Source of the DNA: Trogon surrucura
Lineage: Eukaryota > Chordata > Aves > Trogoniformes > Trogonidae
NCBI GenBank assembly: GCA_020746105.1
Contig: CM036621.1
Span: forward strand, 46,596,264-46,660,263
Length of the DNA: 64,000 nt
Reading direction: 5' to 3'
The translations under genes were made by a program, and so were the position numbers. Within the stretch, counting starts at the first letter, position 1, and each line of letters opens with the position of its first letter. Below the pieces are notes generated by a model. The model saw only the letters and a list, made by a program, of their open reading frames with translations, had not been told where the DNA came from and ran no database searches. Positions 13,179 through 27,945 of the stretch are shown here, piece by piece.

Positions 13179-14872
13179 TCTACTAGATGCTAGAAAGTGA
13201 GCCTCTGTGTTCTCATCATTTTGAAACAAAGATTGAAAAGTCTTGGGTGTTCTTGTTTAATTTATTTTTAAATTAGTTGGAAAATACAGATACTTTATTC
13301 CTATTTATTGGATTTCCTTATTTGCAAGTATTTCATTTAAAAATCCCCACTAACCAGCACTTTTGCTAATGATCTCTGATGCACTGGTGAGCCTGAAAAT
13401 TCACAACAGTGGGGGAGGAACTCCAGAGATGACAAGATAAATAGCCTGTATCAGTTTGGTTGGCATCGAAGCGGGTTAACTGCTTCGTGCAGGTGCCCAT
13501 CCGTGGTGTCTGGCCAGCCAGGTGAGCCTGCCGAAATAGCTGGAGCTGTGGACTCGTGCTGGGAATAGGTGGGCTCTTGTCACTTGTTTTCTGTCAGTGG
13601 TTTTGCACAGCTGGAGGTGTGGATTTAGTACGTCACTTGTTCAAAACCGCTGGGTTCAGCATGAGAGAGGGCACCTTTGCTCCAACAACTTTGCTGAAAA
13701 ATGCGTGGTTTTGTCAAAATTGACCCAGTTTGTCTCACAGCACCTGGGCTGCTGGTACAAGGCTCTGTTTTGTAGTTGGGTCCTTCTCTGAAAGCACATC
13801 TTGATCTGAAATAGCTCAGGGGAGAAACCCAAAATACTCCTTACCCCAGGATAACGTGGGAGCTCCTGGGGCTGTTCTTAACCTGTCCCTCTGTGTGTGC
13901 TCCCTTTTTGAGCTGAGCTGGAGCGGGTACACATGCCGTGCCGGCTCGCCGCTGGGCTGGCTGCTTCTTCATTGCTAGGGGAGAGCCCAGCAGTGATATA
14001 TATAATTTTTAAATTGTTTGTTTTGTTTTTTTTTTTAAGCTACTGGCAGGCTGAAGAGATGAGTTTTGGGAGCTGCTCATGATCCCTGGGTGGTGCTGGC
14101 ATGTTCAGTGCAGACACAGAGCAAAGGCTTCGGCGGGAAGTAGGGTTGCATTTTGCCAATGAATTAAAAAATTACTAAGGGCTGAGATAGCAAATGCGTG
14201 TCTTAAAAAACAAATCTGTAAACTCCGACATTTTGGTAAGTGGGGAGGATCATACTTTTTTGCTATGGCTGAGCATAATCCCACCGATGCTGCAGGTTGG
14301 TCGCTCTGGTAGAGCAAGCCCAGCCACTCTCTTGGCTCTAGAATTAACAAAGGAAAAGCAAAAAAAAACCCCAATAATGTGAGTAAACTATATTACTTCT
14401 TGAGAGGGATAACTCAGGATGGTTATAGTTTAATTTACTGATATACTACCTGAGGCTGCACTGAATCTTGGCTGTGGTCACTGGAGGCAAACCCATGCAA
14501 GTGGTGGAGAAGACCCAACTGTGCTTTCTCTCCAGAAACCTGCAATGGAGAAAACAGGGAGAAGAAAACAAAGTATGATGATTATTATTTTGTAATGATT
14601 TTATTATTATTTTGTACATTTTTTAACATTCTGCTGACATCTTCATGTTTTAATAATACTGTCCTTTTCTTTGACTGAGGGGTGGGGTGGTGTCTTCGAT
14701 GTCTTCGGACAGGGTTTGGCCTGATCCTATCTGTGCTGCAGCAAGGCATTAGAGGGGAACAAGGGAGATGGAACTGGCAAATGTGGAGGAATTTACAGTG
14801 GAACAAATGGGTTTGAGATAAGTTTTCTCTGTTCAAGTATTCATGATCTCAGTACTGAAAACATAACTTAGC

Positions 14873-14889
14873 TTTTTTTTTTTTTTTTT
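14873..14889. repeat. Poly(T) run, 17 nt
   Basis: An uninterrupted run of 17 T in intronic sequence about 700 bp before the first HDAC4 exon. It has no other features. Confidence 0.85.
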
Positions 14890-15585
14890 ACTTCAACTTT
14901 TCTTGGAAAGGGGGTAGATGGGAGGGGAATGGGTGACTCGAAAATCTGGTCTGGCAGTCTGCAGCAGGTAGGTGCTGTGTTCTTCTGTTTTAACTCTACC
15001 TGAATGCAAGATACAATCTTTGAAATATTTTAAATGGAGAACTGCTTCAGCAGGATGGATTTCTGCATATCATTTACAAAGTATGTTTTTAATGCCTTTC
15101 TGAAATCCAAACTTATGCAAAATGGGGCTTATTATGCATGTCTATGCATTTTAATCTCCTGCAGTGATTTGTCAGTTTTCCTTAACATCTCGCTGGCATA
15201 TTACAGCCATTCTTCAACTTCGCTTCACAGTGCTGCGTCTCTGTCTTAACTCACTCAGTTCTCCGAGCAAGGAATGAATTGCAATTTAGTTATTGAATGG
15301 TAAGGTTTATAAGCTGACGTGCCTTTTTTTTTCCCTTGGGTTGGGATCGGTACCTGTTTTGGATTTAAAGGCGAGGGAAACCTGAGCGCAATTCGGGATA
15401 CAGTATCTTCTATGCTTTATTATACAGCTGTCCTGTTAATGTTCTTGTTTCTATTGATTTATGCTACTTGTATTTTTTATTTTGCATTGATTAGTGATGT
15501 GCATTGGTTAGTGATTTTTTTTCCTGCTTGAAAATCTAAAAACAGCTCAGCTAACTAAAGATTTGATGGGATTTAAAAAAAATAA

Positions 15586-15723
<138 letters not shown>

Positions 15724-18034
15724 TAAAATATTCTGCAGCTCGATCTTGCAAGTGGGAGAGCGAAATGCAAATGTAAAATGCTGGAACAAAGTGTGTTAGA
15801 ACTTGCACACATCCACTTTCCCAGGCTGTGCGAGTGGGATTTAGGAGTGGAGGGAGGATGGAACACGGCAGCCTTGAGAGTCTCTAAAATTGCTCAGCCT
15901 CACCCTTGGCGGGGGGGCTAAGAGAACCTAACCTGGTTGGAGCTGCTTGTTTTTCGTGAGAAGGGAGAAGATAGCAGAACAAAGCAGCACCTTACCAGTC
16001 CTTTCACAGCCTAAAAGGAGCGCTGCGAAGCAAAGTAGGTTTTTGAGTTGCTGCTCCCACTAAGGAGAAGTCTCCTCATGTTGAAGTGAGGAGCCAAACG
16101 CAGGCTGATCAAAGTGTATCACGCCGGGCTCTGGGCTATTTGATTTTCTTCCCTCTTCTAATGATCCTGCTACAGCGTCTCGTAGGTCTTGTCCTTCTGG
16201 TGTGGAGCAGGCACAGCAGCCGCAGTGTTCGTTCTGGAGACTGACTGCTCCTCTTGGGACTGAGAGAGATCTTACGACTCGCAACTTTAGCACTTGCAAG
16301 TGATGGAAACCAACGTTTTGGTCACAATACATGAAAGCAATCTGCTGCTGTCCTTCGCGTTTCCCCCTTCTCTCTTCCAGAAGTGTTTTGTTCTCAGGTG
16401 TGAACAGATAGAGATATATATACTAGGGATGAAAGGGTATATGAGACATTATGTACTTTCCAGGTAGGAGCTTGAGCTTTCCAAAAACCCAACTTTCCCT
16501 TCTCTGTTGCCTTCCAAAATGCCTTTAGGTCTTTTTCTGTTAAGGAAGAGATCTCGCGAAAGATCTAAGCGCTTCTGGTAATGCAAGTTGGAAAAATGTA
16601 AACGAGGCTTATTCAATACAACTTCAGTAGATTTGGCGGGGAGGGAAAGGGGAGTGACCTAACCTAGATTTTTGTGGACTTAAATGCGTATCTGGGGAAG
16701 GAAACTTTTATGAAGGTAGAGCTATTGTGTTGGAAAAAAAGGACGAGATCTGCGTTTACTGGGTATGAGTGGCTTTGGAGTCTGAGAAATCTCTTTTCAG
16801 TCCGTATGCTCCAAATCTTGTAGGTCAGATAAGGGTGGTTGTGTTTTCCTAACCCTGAAGAGAGATTCTCATTTTAAGACTACTATGGTAACACAGGTCA
16901 ACTTAAAGGTTTTACTCCCAATTTCATATCCATGTGCTAGACTGAACTTTGTGGCTCTGCACAAGAGGAGTCACAGTCCTCTTTTCTGTCAGTGGATCAA
17001 TGACAAGTATGGTGAATGTGATGGGTTTTAGTCTTCTACCCTTTTTTTTTTTTAATTGAATCGATGTCATTGTTGCTTTTTACATTTAATGTTTCCTTTT
17101 TGAGATATTTCAGGGCAAAGGCTGATGCTGGTTAACAACTTGGGTAACCTGATGGTAGAGTTTGGTGTGCTCTATTTTTCCCCAGATGAAAGGACTCTTT
17201 TTTTAAGGAGTAATAGACTCACACAGGATTTATGACATTCTTACTGTTTGGACTCCGTTTTGATTATTCTTAATAGTTCACCTGTGTGCCTATAGAAAGA
17301 ATAAGCAGGTAGCCAGCACTGGGGAGCTGTGCTTATGTGAATGGGATGAGAGATAGGCAGCGACATCTCTGTTGAATGACTTCTGCCAGCATTTGAGCTG
17401 TGGGAGTTCCTGTCCTCTGCTGGAAAGCTCAGGCTGGTCCTGTGTGTGATGGGCGAAGGGTAAGACTGACAGAGAGTGAAAATGTGACCTTATGCAAGAA
17501 GCAGTGTTGGCTCTGGACAGTGATCACCCAGGCGCTCTTCGCTCAGACCCTACACTTGCTCAGGTCCTGCTAAGTTTTGGAGAAATCTTCTCAGCCCTGC
17601 AGTGTTGAAATATCTGTCTTGTATTTCGATTCGCAGAGCAGCGACAAGAACCTGGAAGCGCAATGTTTGGCAAAAACCAAAAAGGTGTTTCGGCATGTTA
17701 GTAAATGTAAGCAAATGTCATTGATCTTGGAAGTCCGTCATCAACTGACTTTCAAGCGTGGTGCCTGCCTATACTGATGTGTCCTGATGGGTTTTTAAAA
17801 TTACTGTTAAAAGTTGCTGTCAGTTTGAGGGATTTAGGCACTCGGGCAAGCCATCGTTGTGCCTGTTTTTTATCATCATTACCTTTAGGATTTTGCTGCA
17901 GATCCTTCTGAGGGAAGAAAGGAGAAGTAATGCTAAGTATTGCTCTGGAAAAACAAGTTATGTGTGGGTTTGTGGGGTGTTGTTCCAAGTCTCAGGCATA
18001 GCTAAAATAATGGTGTTGAAAAACCAATTAGAGG

Positions 18035-18049
18035 AAAAAAAAAAAAAAA
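18035..18049. repeat. Poly(A) run, 15 nt
   Basis: An uninterrupted run of 15 A. I see no retrocopy directly upstream of it that would explain it as a poly(A) tail. Confidence 0.8.
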
Positions 18050-21000
18050 GGCGTAGATATGTCCTGGAATATTTTCGTTAAAACTATATCCTATCCTGGT
18101 TATGGTAGAGTGACTGGTTTGTAGCCCACATTATGAATAAACTTGAGCAGACTGAGCCTTTATCCCCAGAACTACATTTCTGGTTAAGATAAAACCATCA
18201 TGGTGTGCTTGTAGGAAAGCAAAATGTTTTCTTTGCCATGAACCAGGTGAAGGAGAAGTTTGATCTTTGTTAACTGTTCTTTTCTGATGTAAAAGGGTAA
18301 AAAAGGGATGTACAGTACTCAGATCCTAAATATGCTCTGTCCTATGGAAGCATCTCAAATACAAAACAAAAATGCTTAGAGCCCTTCTATGAAATCATTT
18401 TAGGTGTGAATTGGGCTGAGTAGAATGGAGCTCAGCCATTGGCAAGGTGTTTTTAGGAAAATTATTTCTCTTTCTGCTTTTTGCATAAATTAAGGAATAA
18501 TTTGAGGAAGGGAAACATTTTCTCTTTTGAAAAATGTATCACCAGTAATTGGTACTTCTGAATTTTAGTCGCTTGTAAAAGTAGAACAAGACAAAACCCC
18601 CACAACCTTGCACAGGAGTATAATAATCTCTGATAATGCTGCTTTCTCTTTTTCTGGCTTCAGAACGTTACTGCATTTAACTTTTACTTGCTGAATTCAG
18701 AGATCTTAGAGCAGGAACTACACAGATGATTTTTAGTTAACGTGACATGGAAAATGACAATTAAGGGGCCAAGTTTAGCAGGAGAGAAAGCTGCAGATCC
18801 ATGGGTGCAGAAGTGGCCGCTGCCTGGGTTTGATGAGTGGCAGCAAATCGCTTGTGGATGGCTCAAGGAATTATCCTGCAAGTTAGCATACTGTTTTTAA
18901 GCTTTTTTTTATTATTTTACAGTGTTTTCCTTCCTTTTAGGTGTGAACTTAACTGCAGTCTGTGTAAGGGGACTGATTCATATATGAGGAGGGAGGGACA
19001 GAGCTCTCTTGTCTTATTTTTTCTTTCTTTTCCATAGTGCGAAGCTCAGGGGCTGGTCTTAAAGACCTGAATTGTGCAAATATCTGAATATGTTCTAGAT
19101 AATTCTCTTAAAAACATCACTTGTGTACCGTTGGTGCCATCCTTGAGATTTATCAAATAGATCTTTATTAAGCATACTTTGCAGAATGAGATTTCTTTCT
19201 TTATAGTACTTTACCTCCCATAAGTCCTTTCATTTTTTCTTATTGGTAGAAACTTTATAGTTGGTCATTTTTTTTTACAATACAATCTTAAGCAATTTCT
19301 TTAGTGTTAGAAATGTGGAAGCAGCTTGATCTATGTGGTGTTCACTTCTGGCCTTTTACTTACATAAGATGGAAACTAGTTCTTTTAAGACTTGAAAGCA
19401 CTACTTTAAGTAATAAAACTGCAAATCGGGATGGACAGTCTCAACCGACCAGCCATGTTTCCCCAGGATGCTTGTCATGGCCTAATGTGAAGTTCTGGGG
19501 ATGTCTGTATACAGTGCAATTACTGAATTAGGAAAGAAATTCCCCTTTGCGTGGCATTTCCACTGGCTTTTCAGGGATGCGTTCCCAAGTTGAGATAAAA
19601 GTGATAGTGAAATCATGTACTTATTGCTGTGGCTGAGTGTAGCTGACAAATAGTTTGTGTTGAGACATAGTGACTGTAGAGTACAGGTGTGTGGGAGGTT
19701 GAGGAAAAGATGCTGGGCTTCTGGCACCTAACGTGAAGACCTCTCCCTAGGTACTGTTGCAGGGCAGGTGGAAAGCTGCTGGATGCCTTCCTGAGGTTGT
19801 TCTCCAGCTGTGATCTGGAAACCAGTGGTGGCCTGGTCCAGGCCGTCGTTGCACAACAGAGGAGTGATCAGTGGTGTTTTTTCAATGAGGTTTCTGAGGG
19901 TTTGATAGTAGTCTCCTGCAAAACTTTAAGAATGGCTGGGTTAAAGCATGATGGTTGCTGCTGCTGAGCAGTTTTTCTAAGAGCAGCATGGGCTTGGCTT
20001 GTCTTAACGGTGGTAATGAGCAGGTCGTGTCTTCTACATGAGGCTGCTTGAAATGGCTCTTCCACATGTGACTACACCCCTGCTCTCCAGCCGGGTCACT
20101 GCCTCTGGCCACGCTGACCTTCTGCTGCTACCTTTACCACAAAACTGCTTCTCAGCCCTTGGGACCGCTTTGCTAGCACCGTGCTGGGGCTCTTCTAGAC
20201 CTGGCACTGCCGAGAGCAAGGGCAGGTGGCAGGGGCAGCCAGAGGATTATGCATGAGATTTCAGCTCCCTGCTTTTTCTTCTTCCTGGATGCAATTATCC
20301 AGTCTCACTTCCACATTAATCTGAAAATAAAAAATGTTGGTGTATGTATGAATAAATGATTTGCAAGAGCCTCTGGACTAATATTGTTACATGATTTTAC
20401 AGGCTTTTGAAATCGGAGATTAATCCCCATCTCTGTGAGGAAGGAGTGGTAGTCCAGTTGGTCTAACAGGGCCGAATGCTGCTCCTTTGTTCATTTATCC
20501 CTTCAAAGAAAGAGAATGCCCTCTCACTGCACTGTATTTTAAAATACTTGCCTGCTTTCTATAGTGTACCTGCTTCAAAAGCTCCTTCAGAAAGGTATCA
20601 AATCAACCCGGCACAGTGGGGCTTTGAAGCAGGTTTGGATTGCTGACCAGTCAGGTAGCATTCGGGGCTCCCGAGTGGCTCGTGTGTCTGTGGACAGGAA
20701 CCTCTTCATCCTTTTCACACTGGGATGTAATCGCACTGGGATTAGTATGGGAATGATGTATGGTTTGATCATGCCCCAGAAGCGTAGCTCACATGCAGAA
20801 AGGCTAGTCCTTTATTGTTAAAAATATTCCGATCTATTCTTTGTGGAGTCTGGACCAGAGGGGAAAAAAGCACCCAAAACCCAAATTATCGTTCAAAGTG
20901 AGTTCTTGAGAAATCATTTTAATGCCACAACCAGATTAAGACATTGTTTATTTTCCTATTGTTGGCATATTTAAAAGTTGCAGCTGTTTTTGCTGGGATT

Positions 21001-24000
21001 GATGTATTAATTTTGCCACAATTTAGATGCTCTGGCATAAGGTAACAGAGAAACTGCAGGTTGGCATAGCTTAGAGCCTTGGTGGTTGAAATCGAGTTCA
21101 CCTTGTGTTTACTGCAACAGGTGTTATTTCTAACCCTAAGCTAGACGTACAAAATGTGGCTCAAGCAATGACAATTAAAGAAGGGTTCTAGCAGCTAGAG
21201 GTACTACTGAAGTTGACCTTCATGACCCATTGCTCAGCAAGGAAAGCCTCATGTAACGCTTCAGCCAGCCCCCAAACCTGCACGGGTGATTTGCTGTATT
21301 GTTGCACTTTTATCAAAAGCCCTTTGCAGCACGTGCAGAACGTGGTCAGCAAATTTGGGGTTATTTATGCAGGACAGGGGAGGGAGCTGCCGGATCTACA
21401 GACTCTAGGCAGCTCCCTGCAGAGCAACTTCCAGCTTCAGGATGTCTTTGCTGGATTAATACGGCACCCAAACTCATGTTTTGTCAGTCATAGTCATCAG
21501 ATAATTTAACGACTCTCTAATTCTTTGTCAGAACAGTTGTAGGGATGTATGCAGGAGGGATGAGCTTGCTTGCCAGCCTGGTGAGGCACCGTCTCTTGCC
21601 TGAACTTTCAGCTTCCATGTGCTGCAAGGAATTAAACCACTTCTCTTGCTGAGTTGGGTTTGCTGGGGCAGGAACCTGCCCAGAATGTGAGTATCCTGAT
21701 CCTGTGGGGTAGAAAGAGCAGGAGCCTGCAGGTCCTAAACTCTGTTTTGTTGTGTTTTGTCTTGGGTGGGGGGGAATGTTCAGCTCTCACCTCCTTTCTT
21801 ACCCACAGGGAAATGGTTATTAAATGGAGGAGGTGGGATGAATTGCTAACGACTTGTTCCGCTTTTAAAAGCTGAAAGCAGCGCTTAAATCTTAAGGACT
21901 TGAATACAGGGCTGTTTTCTTCCATGAAAGGTAACTGGCAGGAAAGTTTGCTTTACTGCAAGACCCAACTTGCTATTTCCCTTTATTCTTCCTTCACCTT
22001 GTTTAGTTTATTAATTCATACTGATCAGCTATAGATTTCACTGGATTTGCGTGGTCCTGGCTGTTATTTTTCACAAAGTGTTATTTTCAAAATAATTTTT
22101 CTCCTGAATTCTCTACCAAAGGAAAGATTGTTTTCTGCTTTTGCTCTTACATGAAAACAGGTGATGGGAGGGAAGAGCCTTTGAACGCACGACAGTATTT
22201 ACATTAAACTTTCTGACTTCTTAGGGAAGGAGGAGATGGCACGATATGAGCAGACGTTTAAAGACTCCCTTGAATTGATAATCAGTAATCTGTTCCCATT
22301 GCCTCTGGCTCTTCTAAAAATAACAGTACTGTGCAATGAATGAAAAGCGATAAATATTTCATGGAAAGTTGATCATGGATTGAGGCGTTTCTCAGTGAAA
22401 AAATTCAGCGTGTGTCAGACGTGGTATTTTGGTGACTGTGCTGTGTCCTGTTTGCTATGTGTGTTTCCACTCTGGGTATTTTGCCTGGATCTTGCAACCC
22501 TAAAGAGGTAATCAAGATGAAATATTTGCTGGTTTGGTTTGATTTTATTTTTAATTGCCTTGCTTTCTCAAGATAAAACTCGTCTTCTGAATTTCAGGGA
22601 TTCCTCTTCTGATATGAGATGCATTTATCAAGATCCTAGAGGCTCTTCCCCAGTGTATATTGATTTTCAGGGCTATATTTAGCTCTGCTTTGTCTTGGGG
22701 CAGTGAAGGGAATATCAGGTGAACGGCTTGTGCAATGATGCCTAAAATATTGTAGCAGATACTGACTTGGAGAACTGCCATTGCTTGATTGAAGTAGACC
22801 TTTCCTCTCGCTTTTCATCGCTTTCCCTGCTCCCGTCCCCTGCCCCCAGAAAACCTGCTCCAAGCCCAAAAATGATTAGGACTGAGGCGTAATTCACCGA
22901 GTACCCAAATAAAAATTGTAACCAAGCTACTTGAAGCCAAAAAGCTCTAGCAACGCTGGCACGCTGAGTTAGTGTGAGCGTGCTGCCAACGCGCGATGGT
23001 TTCGGTTCCTTTGAACTTCTTAGTTGCTCAGGCCTTGCAAGATGGGACACTGCCTTCAGCAAACAGGGTCTTTTGAGAGCTGGATTGTGAGCCTTTCAGC
23101 TTCACCAGCCTGGTTTCCTTCTGGGATTTCCTAAATCATGGACTCTCCAGACTTCTGAAGGAGAAGTATCTGGGAACATCCTCCTCCGTCCTTGCCCGAT
23201 TCCTTTCTCCACCAAACAAATCTAATATCAGCATTTTCTGTCCCTCAGAGGCAGTAGTCAGTTCATTCATACTAAAGCCATCTCATTTATGTTTATGGTT
23301 AGTGCTGGCTTGGCATTTGCCCCTTGAATGGCTTGATTTGAGGTCCACCTTAAAACTAGTGTCTCCGTTAACTTGAAACAAGTGTTTGTGATTATATATC
23401 TGGTCCTTTGGCTTACCTAATATCTTGTGATTTAAACCACTCAATCATTACTGCTTTTCCATCTGTTTTTCATTCAAGAAATTGTGTCATATCAGATGAT
23501 TCATTCATATTTGATTAGAGATTTCATTATGAGCTGGTCTTAAGTTTTTATGATCTAATAAAAGGCTTTGGAATCCTTGGCTTGGAACCGTAATAGTAAT
23601 GTACAGAATAAATGTATTGCACGTTGTAATGATACTTTGCTCTTTGCTAGGTGTTTTTAAAACTGTTCTAGTTCTTGCTTGTGAATTGTACAAGGGGAAT
23701 TTGTTTAGAAATTTCTGACGACATTCCATCACTTTTTCCAGTGGAGAGAGGAACTTTTCACCAACTGTTGTAGCAGTTCTCCAGTTTGTACTGAAGACCA
23801 AACTGTGAGTGACATTTAGGTCAAAACTTGCCTTCCTTCACCCGTTTGTAGCCCTGCGCATAGACAGTCGCACTGTAATGGTAGTAATGAAGGTTTCGAA
23901 GAACCCGAGTTGTCAGGGTATCAAGTACATTGGTTTAATGACATATGGAAGGGTTTTATTTTCACTAAGGACAGTTGATCTGCCACCTGTATGCAGATTG

Positions 24001-24964
24001 TTTCTCATATTAAATAACTGAATAGATTTTTTTTTCCCAATTTTTTTCAGAAATAGGTTAAGCTGTTACAATAAGGTATAAAAAGAAAGTGTTGATAGGG
24101 GGACTATCTTTATCCTCTATTTCTTGCTATTCCAAAACTGTCTTAAGCTCTTAAATATTTTTTTCAGTTGTATATAAGAAGAGCTTATTTTTGTGCTTTA
24201 AATATTCTGGGAAATTGTTTTATTAGAAAAATATCAGACCAAGTTATTTTCCGCTGTACTTTTCTTAGCGTTTGATGCCTGTATAATGTATTAGAAAAGG
24301 ACTATATAATGCAAAACTAGTCAAAGCAAGCCTATCTACTTGATAATGTATGTGTGAAGAAAGCATATCCATGTTCTGATTGAGTGATTTCCATTAAGTT
24401 TTGCTGGGTAGACTGAATTCCTCCAGTCAGGGAAGGAAAAATCTGTCATGAATGAAATTGAGCTGGTTTGGTTTGTTTGTACGTTTTGAGGGGAGGACGG
24501 CAACGGGGCGGACAAACTCGAAAAGGTTTTGGCGTGGACTTTTCTGAACTCATTTTACGCTTGAAAAATAATTGCACCTCGTTGGTATCAGTTCTTGGTA
24601 AACCAGATCCTGTCGTAAGTGTTGCCAAAAGCTTTCATTGAATTCTTATGCTGGAGGATTAATTTAAAGTGGCTGTTTTGTCTGTATCAGGGTAACCAGA
24701 CAAGCAGCTTGTTCAGTGATAGAGCTTCTGTGTGACTGCTGGAGCCGTGTTGTGGCTTCATGGCAAGAGTGTCACCAGGATCCTGAGACTGTAGCTGCAG
24801 GAGCCATCAACTGAACAGAGCAGGGAACTAGTGACAGGGCAGCTATTTGGTCATGAAGGCAAATGAACGTTGTTGAGAGAAACTGGATGATCTGTGTCTT
24901 ACATCAAGCCTCTTACCAGGGAGCGGGTGAATGACGTACAGAAGTCTTTCCTCGCACATCTGGC

Positions 24965-25208
24965 TGGAGGGTAGATTTGGATTAGATACAAGGAAAAAAT
25001 TCTTCATCGTGAGAGCAGTGAAGGACTGGAAGCAGTTGCCCAAGGAAGTTGTGGATGCCCCATCCCTGGAGGTGTTGGAGGCCAGGCTGGATGGGGCTTT
25101 GAGCAACCTGGGCTAGTGGGAGAGAGGTGTCCCTGCCCCATGGCAGGGGAGCTGGAACCAGATGATCTTCAAGGTCCCTTCCAACCTTAATTATTCTATG
25201 ATTCTGTG
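24965..25208 (+). mobile_element. CR1 LINE 3' fragment, sense orientation
   Basis: About 244 bp match the end of a CR1 element on the + strand. The frame up to the TAG at 25114-25116 encodes the last residues of the reverse-transcriptase ORF (KKFFIVRAVKDWKQLPKEV, then DAPSLEVLEARLDGAL). A short 3' UTR follows with the GATGATCTTCAAGGTCCCTT block, and the element closes with the 8-bp terminal repeat as ATTCTATG plus ATTCTGTG at 25193-25208. It is heavily 5'-truncated. The 5' edge is approximate, because sequence upstream of about 24965 has drifted too far to align by eye. Confidence 0.93.
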
Positions 25209-27296
25209 AGATCAGGCCTGGTTTCCAGACATGCCAGTGGTCACAGGGTTGGAGAGGGATTTCGAGTTGATGCACAGATATTTAGGAGGTAGGATGATAC
25301 AGTTTTCACTAGTAAAGATGAGGTGGAGATGTTTTGCTGTTTGGTTGTGAGGTTCTTTTGTGTGGTTGGGTGTTTTGGTTGGGTTTTTTTATTACTTTTA
25401 ATACAGGCTGTCTGAATTCTTTGCTCTTGTACTTTCTTTACACTTGGAACATTTTGACCTTAGTTCTTCTGATAATTGCCATCCTTAATTGAAACAACCG
25501 TAACCTTCCTGCCAGTTACATTTCGGCCTTGGCAGACCTGAGCAAATATTGTACTCTTATTTTGGCAACTCAATAAGAGGCTAAAACTTTGCATCTCATG
25601 ACTGATTAATCATAACTAGACACAGTTGGTGACATTGGAATTTTATTCCAGTGCGCCAGGTCAACTCCCTTTTAACCTTGCTGAACCACAGCACCTGAAA
25701 GTGAAGGCACTGGATCTTACTCCTTGTGTGTGCTATTGTCATAGTTTTTAAAGCTCAAGACTTTTTAAAGTGGTGCTTTTCTTGCACTTCTTAGGAATAC
25801 GGAGACGAATGACTCAAATTTAGATGCAAAATCCTCAGCACAGGTACCATGATGACCTTTTTTGTAATTTGCAAGGTGTCTTTTAGTGGTAGAAAGGAGG
25901 ATGAGGGCAGAGCAGGACCCTTTCAAATGTCATGGTGATGTTGTAGGACTTCCAGGACAGAGGAGCATGGAAGCAGGGTGCTGCTTTAGTCTTGATCTGA
26001 GCAGAAATCTCCTTCTAGGAGAAGACAGAATGTCGTCATCACATAACACAGCTTTACCTCACCAGGTCTGATATCCCAACGAACAAATTACTGCTTCTGC
26101 TAACCTCTAAGTGGCAGGCAGAGTTGAAGTCATTTGCCCAGGGAGTGCTGAGACTCCGATGCCCGAGACACAGATCTGGCCAGCTGCACATGGGGTTTTA
26201 TTCCTCTGTTTCTGAAACTGTGCTCTGATGAGCAGTGGGTTTTTCTGTTTGTTTTCTGTTAGCGAAAGGTAGTGCTTTGAGGTCTGGGGATCAGCAGTGG
26301 GGTTTATGAAGGTGTTTGTGACGCACCGAGAGCGAGAGGCGAGCAAAACTAATTCTTGCTCTTCTGACAGTAAGCCAGGGAGCTGGAGTGTTTTTCATTT
26401 AAATTAGAAGTTTCTTAAGATGGTATTAGACCTGCCCCATCTGTCTTAGCCCAGGTTAGATGACAAGGGATTTTGCTTAACCGAGCACTAAAGTTCTGCT
26501 GATAAAACCCATCTTGGAGACCGACAGTAATTCCCTTTGCATAATACGCTGTAGCACTTACCATGTTACCCTCTCAAACACGGTACACCTCGGTCCTGGG
26601 GTCCAGGAGCGTGTTGATTTGATACCTCCAAATATTCAGAAAAGGACATGATTAAACAGGTGGCAGATACCCAAAAGCACCGGTGAAATTTCCCCTTCTT
26701 GATGAGACACAGCCCGATCTTGAAGCGCTTCCTACCTCTGAATACACAAGAGTAAGAAAAGCAGGAATCCTGCTCTCAGTTACATGAACTTGCTTAAGAT
26801 ATTTCTCTGGGCAGACTTCATTGGTGTATTTTTGAGTGAAACACATCATTGCAGACACTGTACAGGACTGGCCGTGCTATGTAAGCGGCAGCCACCGGGC
26901 ATTCCCGGGTGGGAGCAGAGGTGGGGAGATGCTCTGTCCCTGAAACTCTTAACAGATCGTGGCGTTCAGGTTTCCACTCCACTGGAAATGTGTATGTGGG
27001 GGCATTTAACCTCACAAATCACGTTTTGGGTTTTAAAGCTAGCTAAGATGTTCCAGAGAGTGGCTCCTCTCCTGCCTTTCCAACCTTTGACAGTCTATTG
27101 GGTCTGAAAAACAGTTTTTCATCATGACAAACATGTACGGGCAAACTGCAAGTGGAGCATTAGCCAAAAAAAAATACCTCCAAACCTACAATTTATATAG
27201 GCAGAAAAAAAAAAATTAATTTTCATGTTAAGTGTAAATCCGTGCTTCAGGGATTTATCATGACTTGAAGCAGACAAAATTTAGACCCTATTTCCT

Positions 27297-27330
27297 TTCT
27301 AGAATTTCTTCTAGAATTTCTTTTCTAGAG
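27297..27330. repeat. Micro-tandem of TTCTAGAA units (heat-shock-element-like)
   Basis: Three copies of TTCTAGA occur within 34 bp: TTCTAGAA at 27297-27304 and 27309-27316, and TTCTAGAG at 27323-27330. The first two are exact 12-bp tandem units. TTCnnGAA is the dimer core of the heat-shock factor site, but the spacing between the units breaks the ideal alternating 5-bp pattern. It may simply be a local duplication. Confidence 0.5.
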
Positions 27331-27855
27331 TGACAGCATAGGAAAAGGTTCAACTTCTGTTTAGGTCGTTGCTTTGCATTCGCCTTGACACGTGATATGA
27401 CGATGTCCAGATGCTGCTAAGGGACAGAAATAACACAGCAGGAAAGACGTTGGCTATGAGGACACAAATATCAATTATCCTGAATAAGCAGCCAAGAAAC
27501 TTCATCTAGTTTTACTTGAAGTCAAATATGTCAAGTATCTGCAGTGAGCTTTCTCTCATTCTGGGACAGAGCAAGAGTCACAGGGTGATTTCATCTCATT
27601 CAGTGTAATAGGGAATTAAGGGAACCGCCACAAAAATTGTCAGTTTATCTTGATTTGGAAAGAGATGGATTAATGCACTCTGCTTTTAACTATTCACTCC
27701 TGAAGCTGGGTGGGTGGGACCCACTGTTCAGCATGAAAAAGAAAATAAGGTGATATTTACTGTCAAAATAAGAACAATGCGCGCAAATACTAAAATGAAA
27801 TAAAACAGCCTACAAATTACCCCTTTGCATGGAACAGATATGTTCACAATAATGA

Positions 27856-27856
27856 C

Positions 27857-27890
<34 letters not shown>

Positions 27891-27894
27891 TATA
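27856..27894. repeat. Compound (TA)n(CA)n microsatellite
   Basis: Alternating TA dinucleotides pass into a CA run and back into TATA. It is pure alternating purine-pyrimidine sequence, likely length-polymorphic. Confidence 0.92.
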
Positions 27895-27945
27895 TCTATC
27901 TCCATTTTGTTGTTTGGGGTTTTTTTGTGGGTTTGTGTGTTTGTG

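Noticed and set aside
16060..16090. Short resemblance to CR1 (CTCCTCATGTTGAAGTGA)
   Set aside because: The match covers under 30 bp and the flanks do not continue as CR1, so it is probably coincidence.
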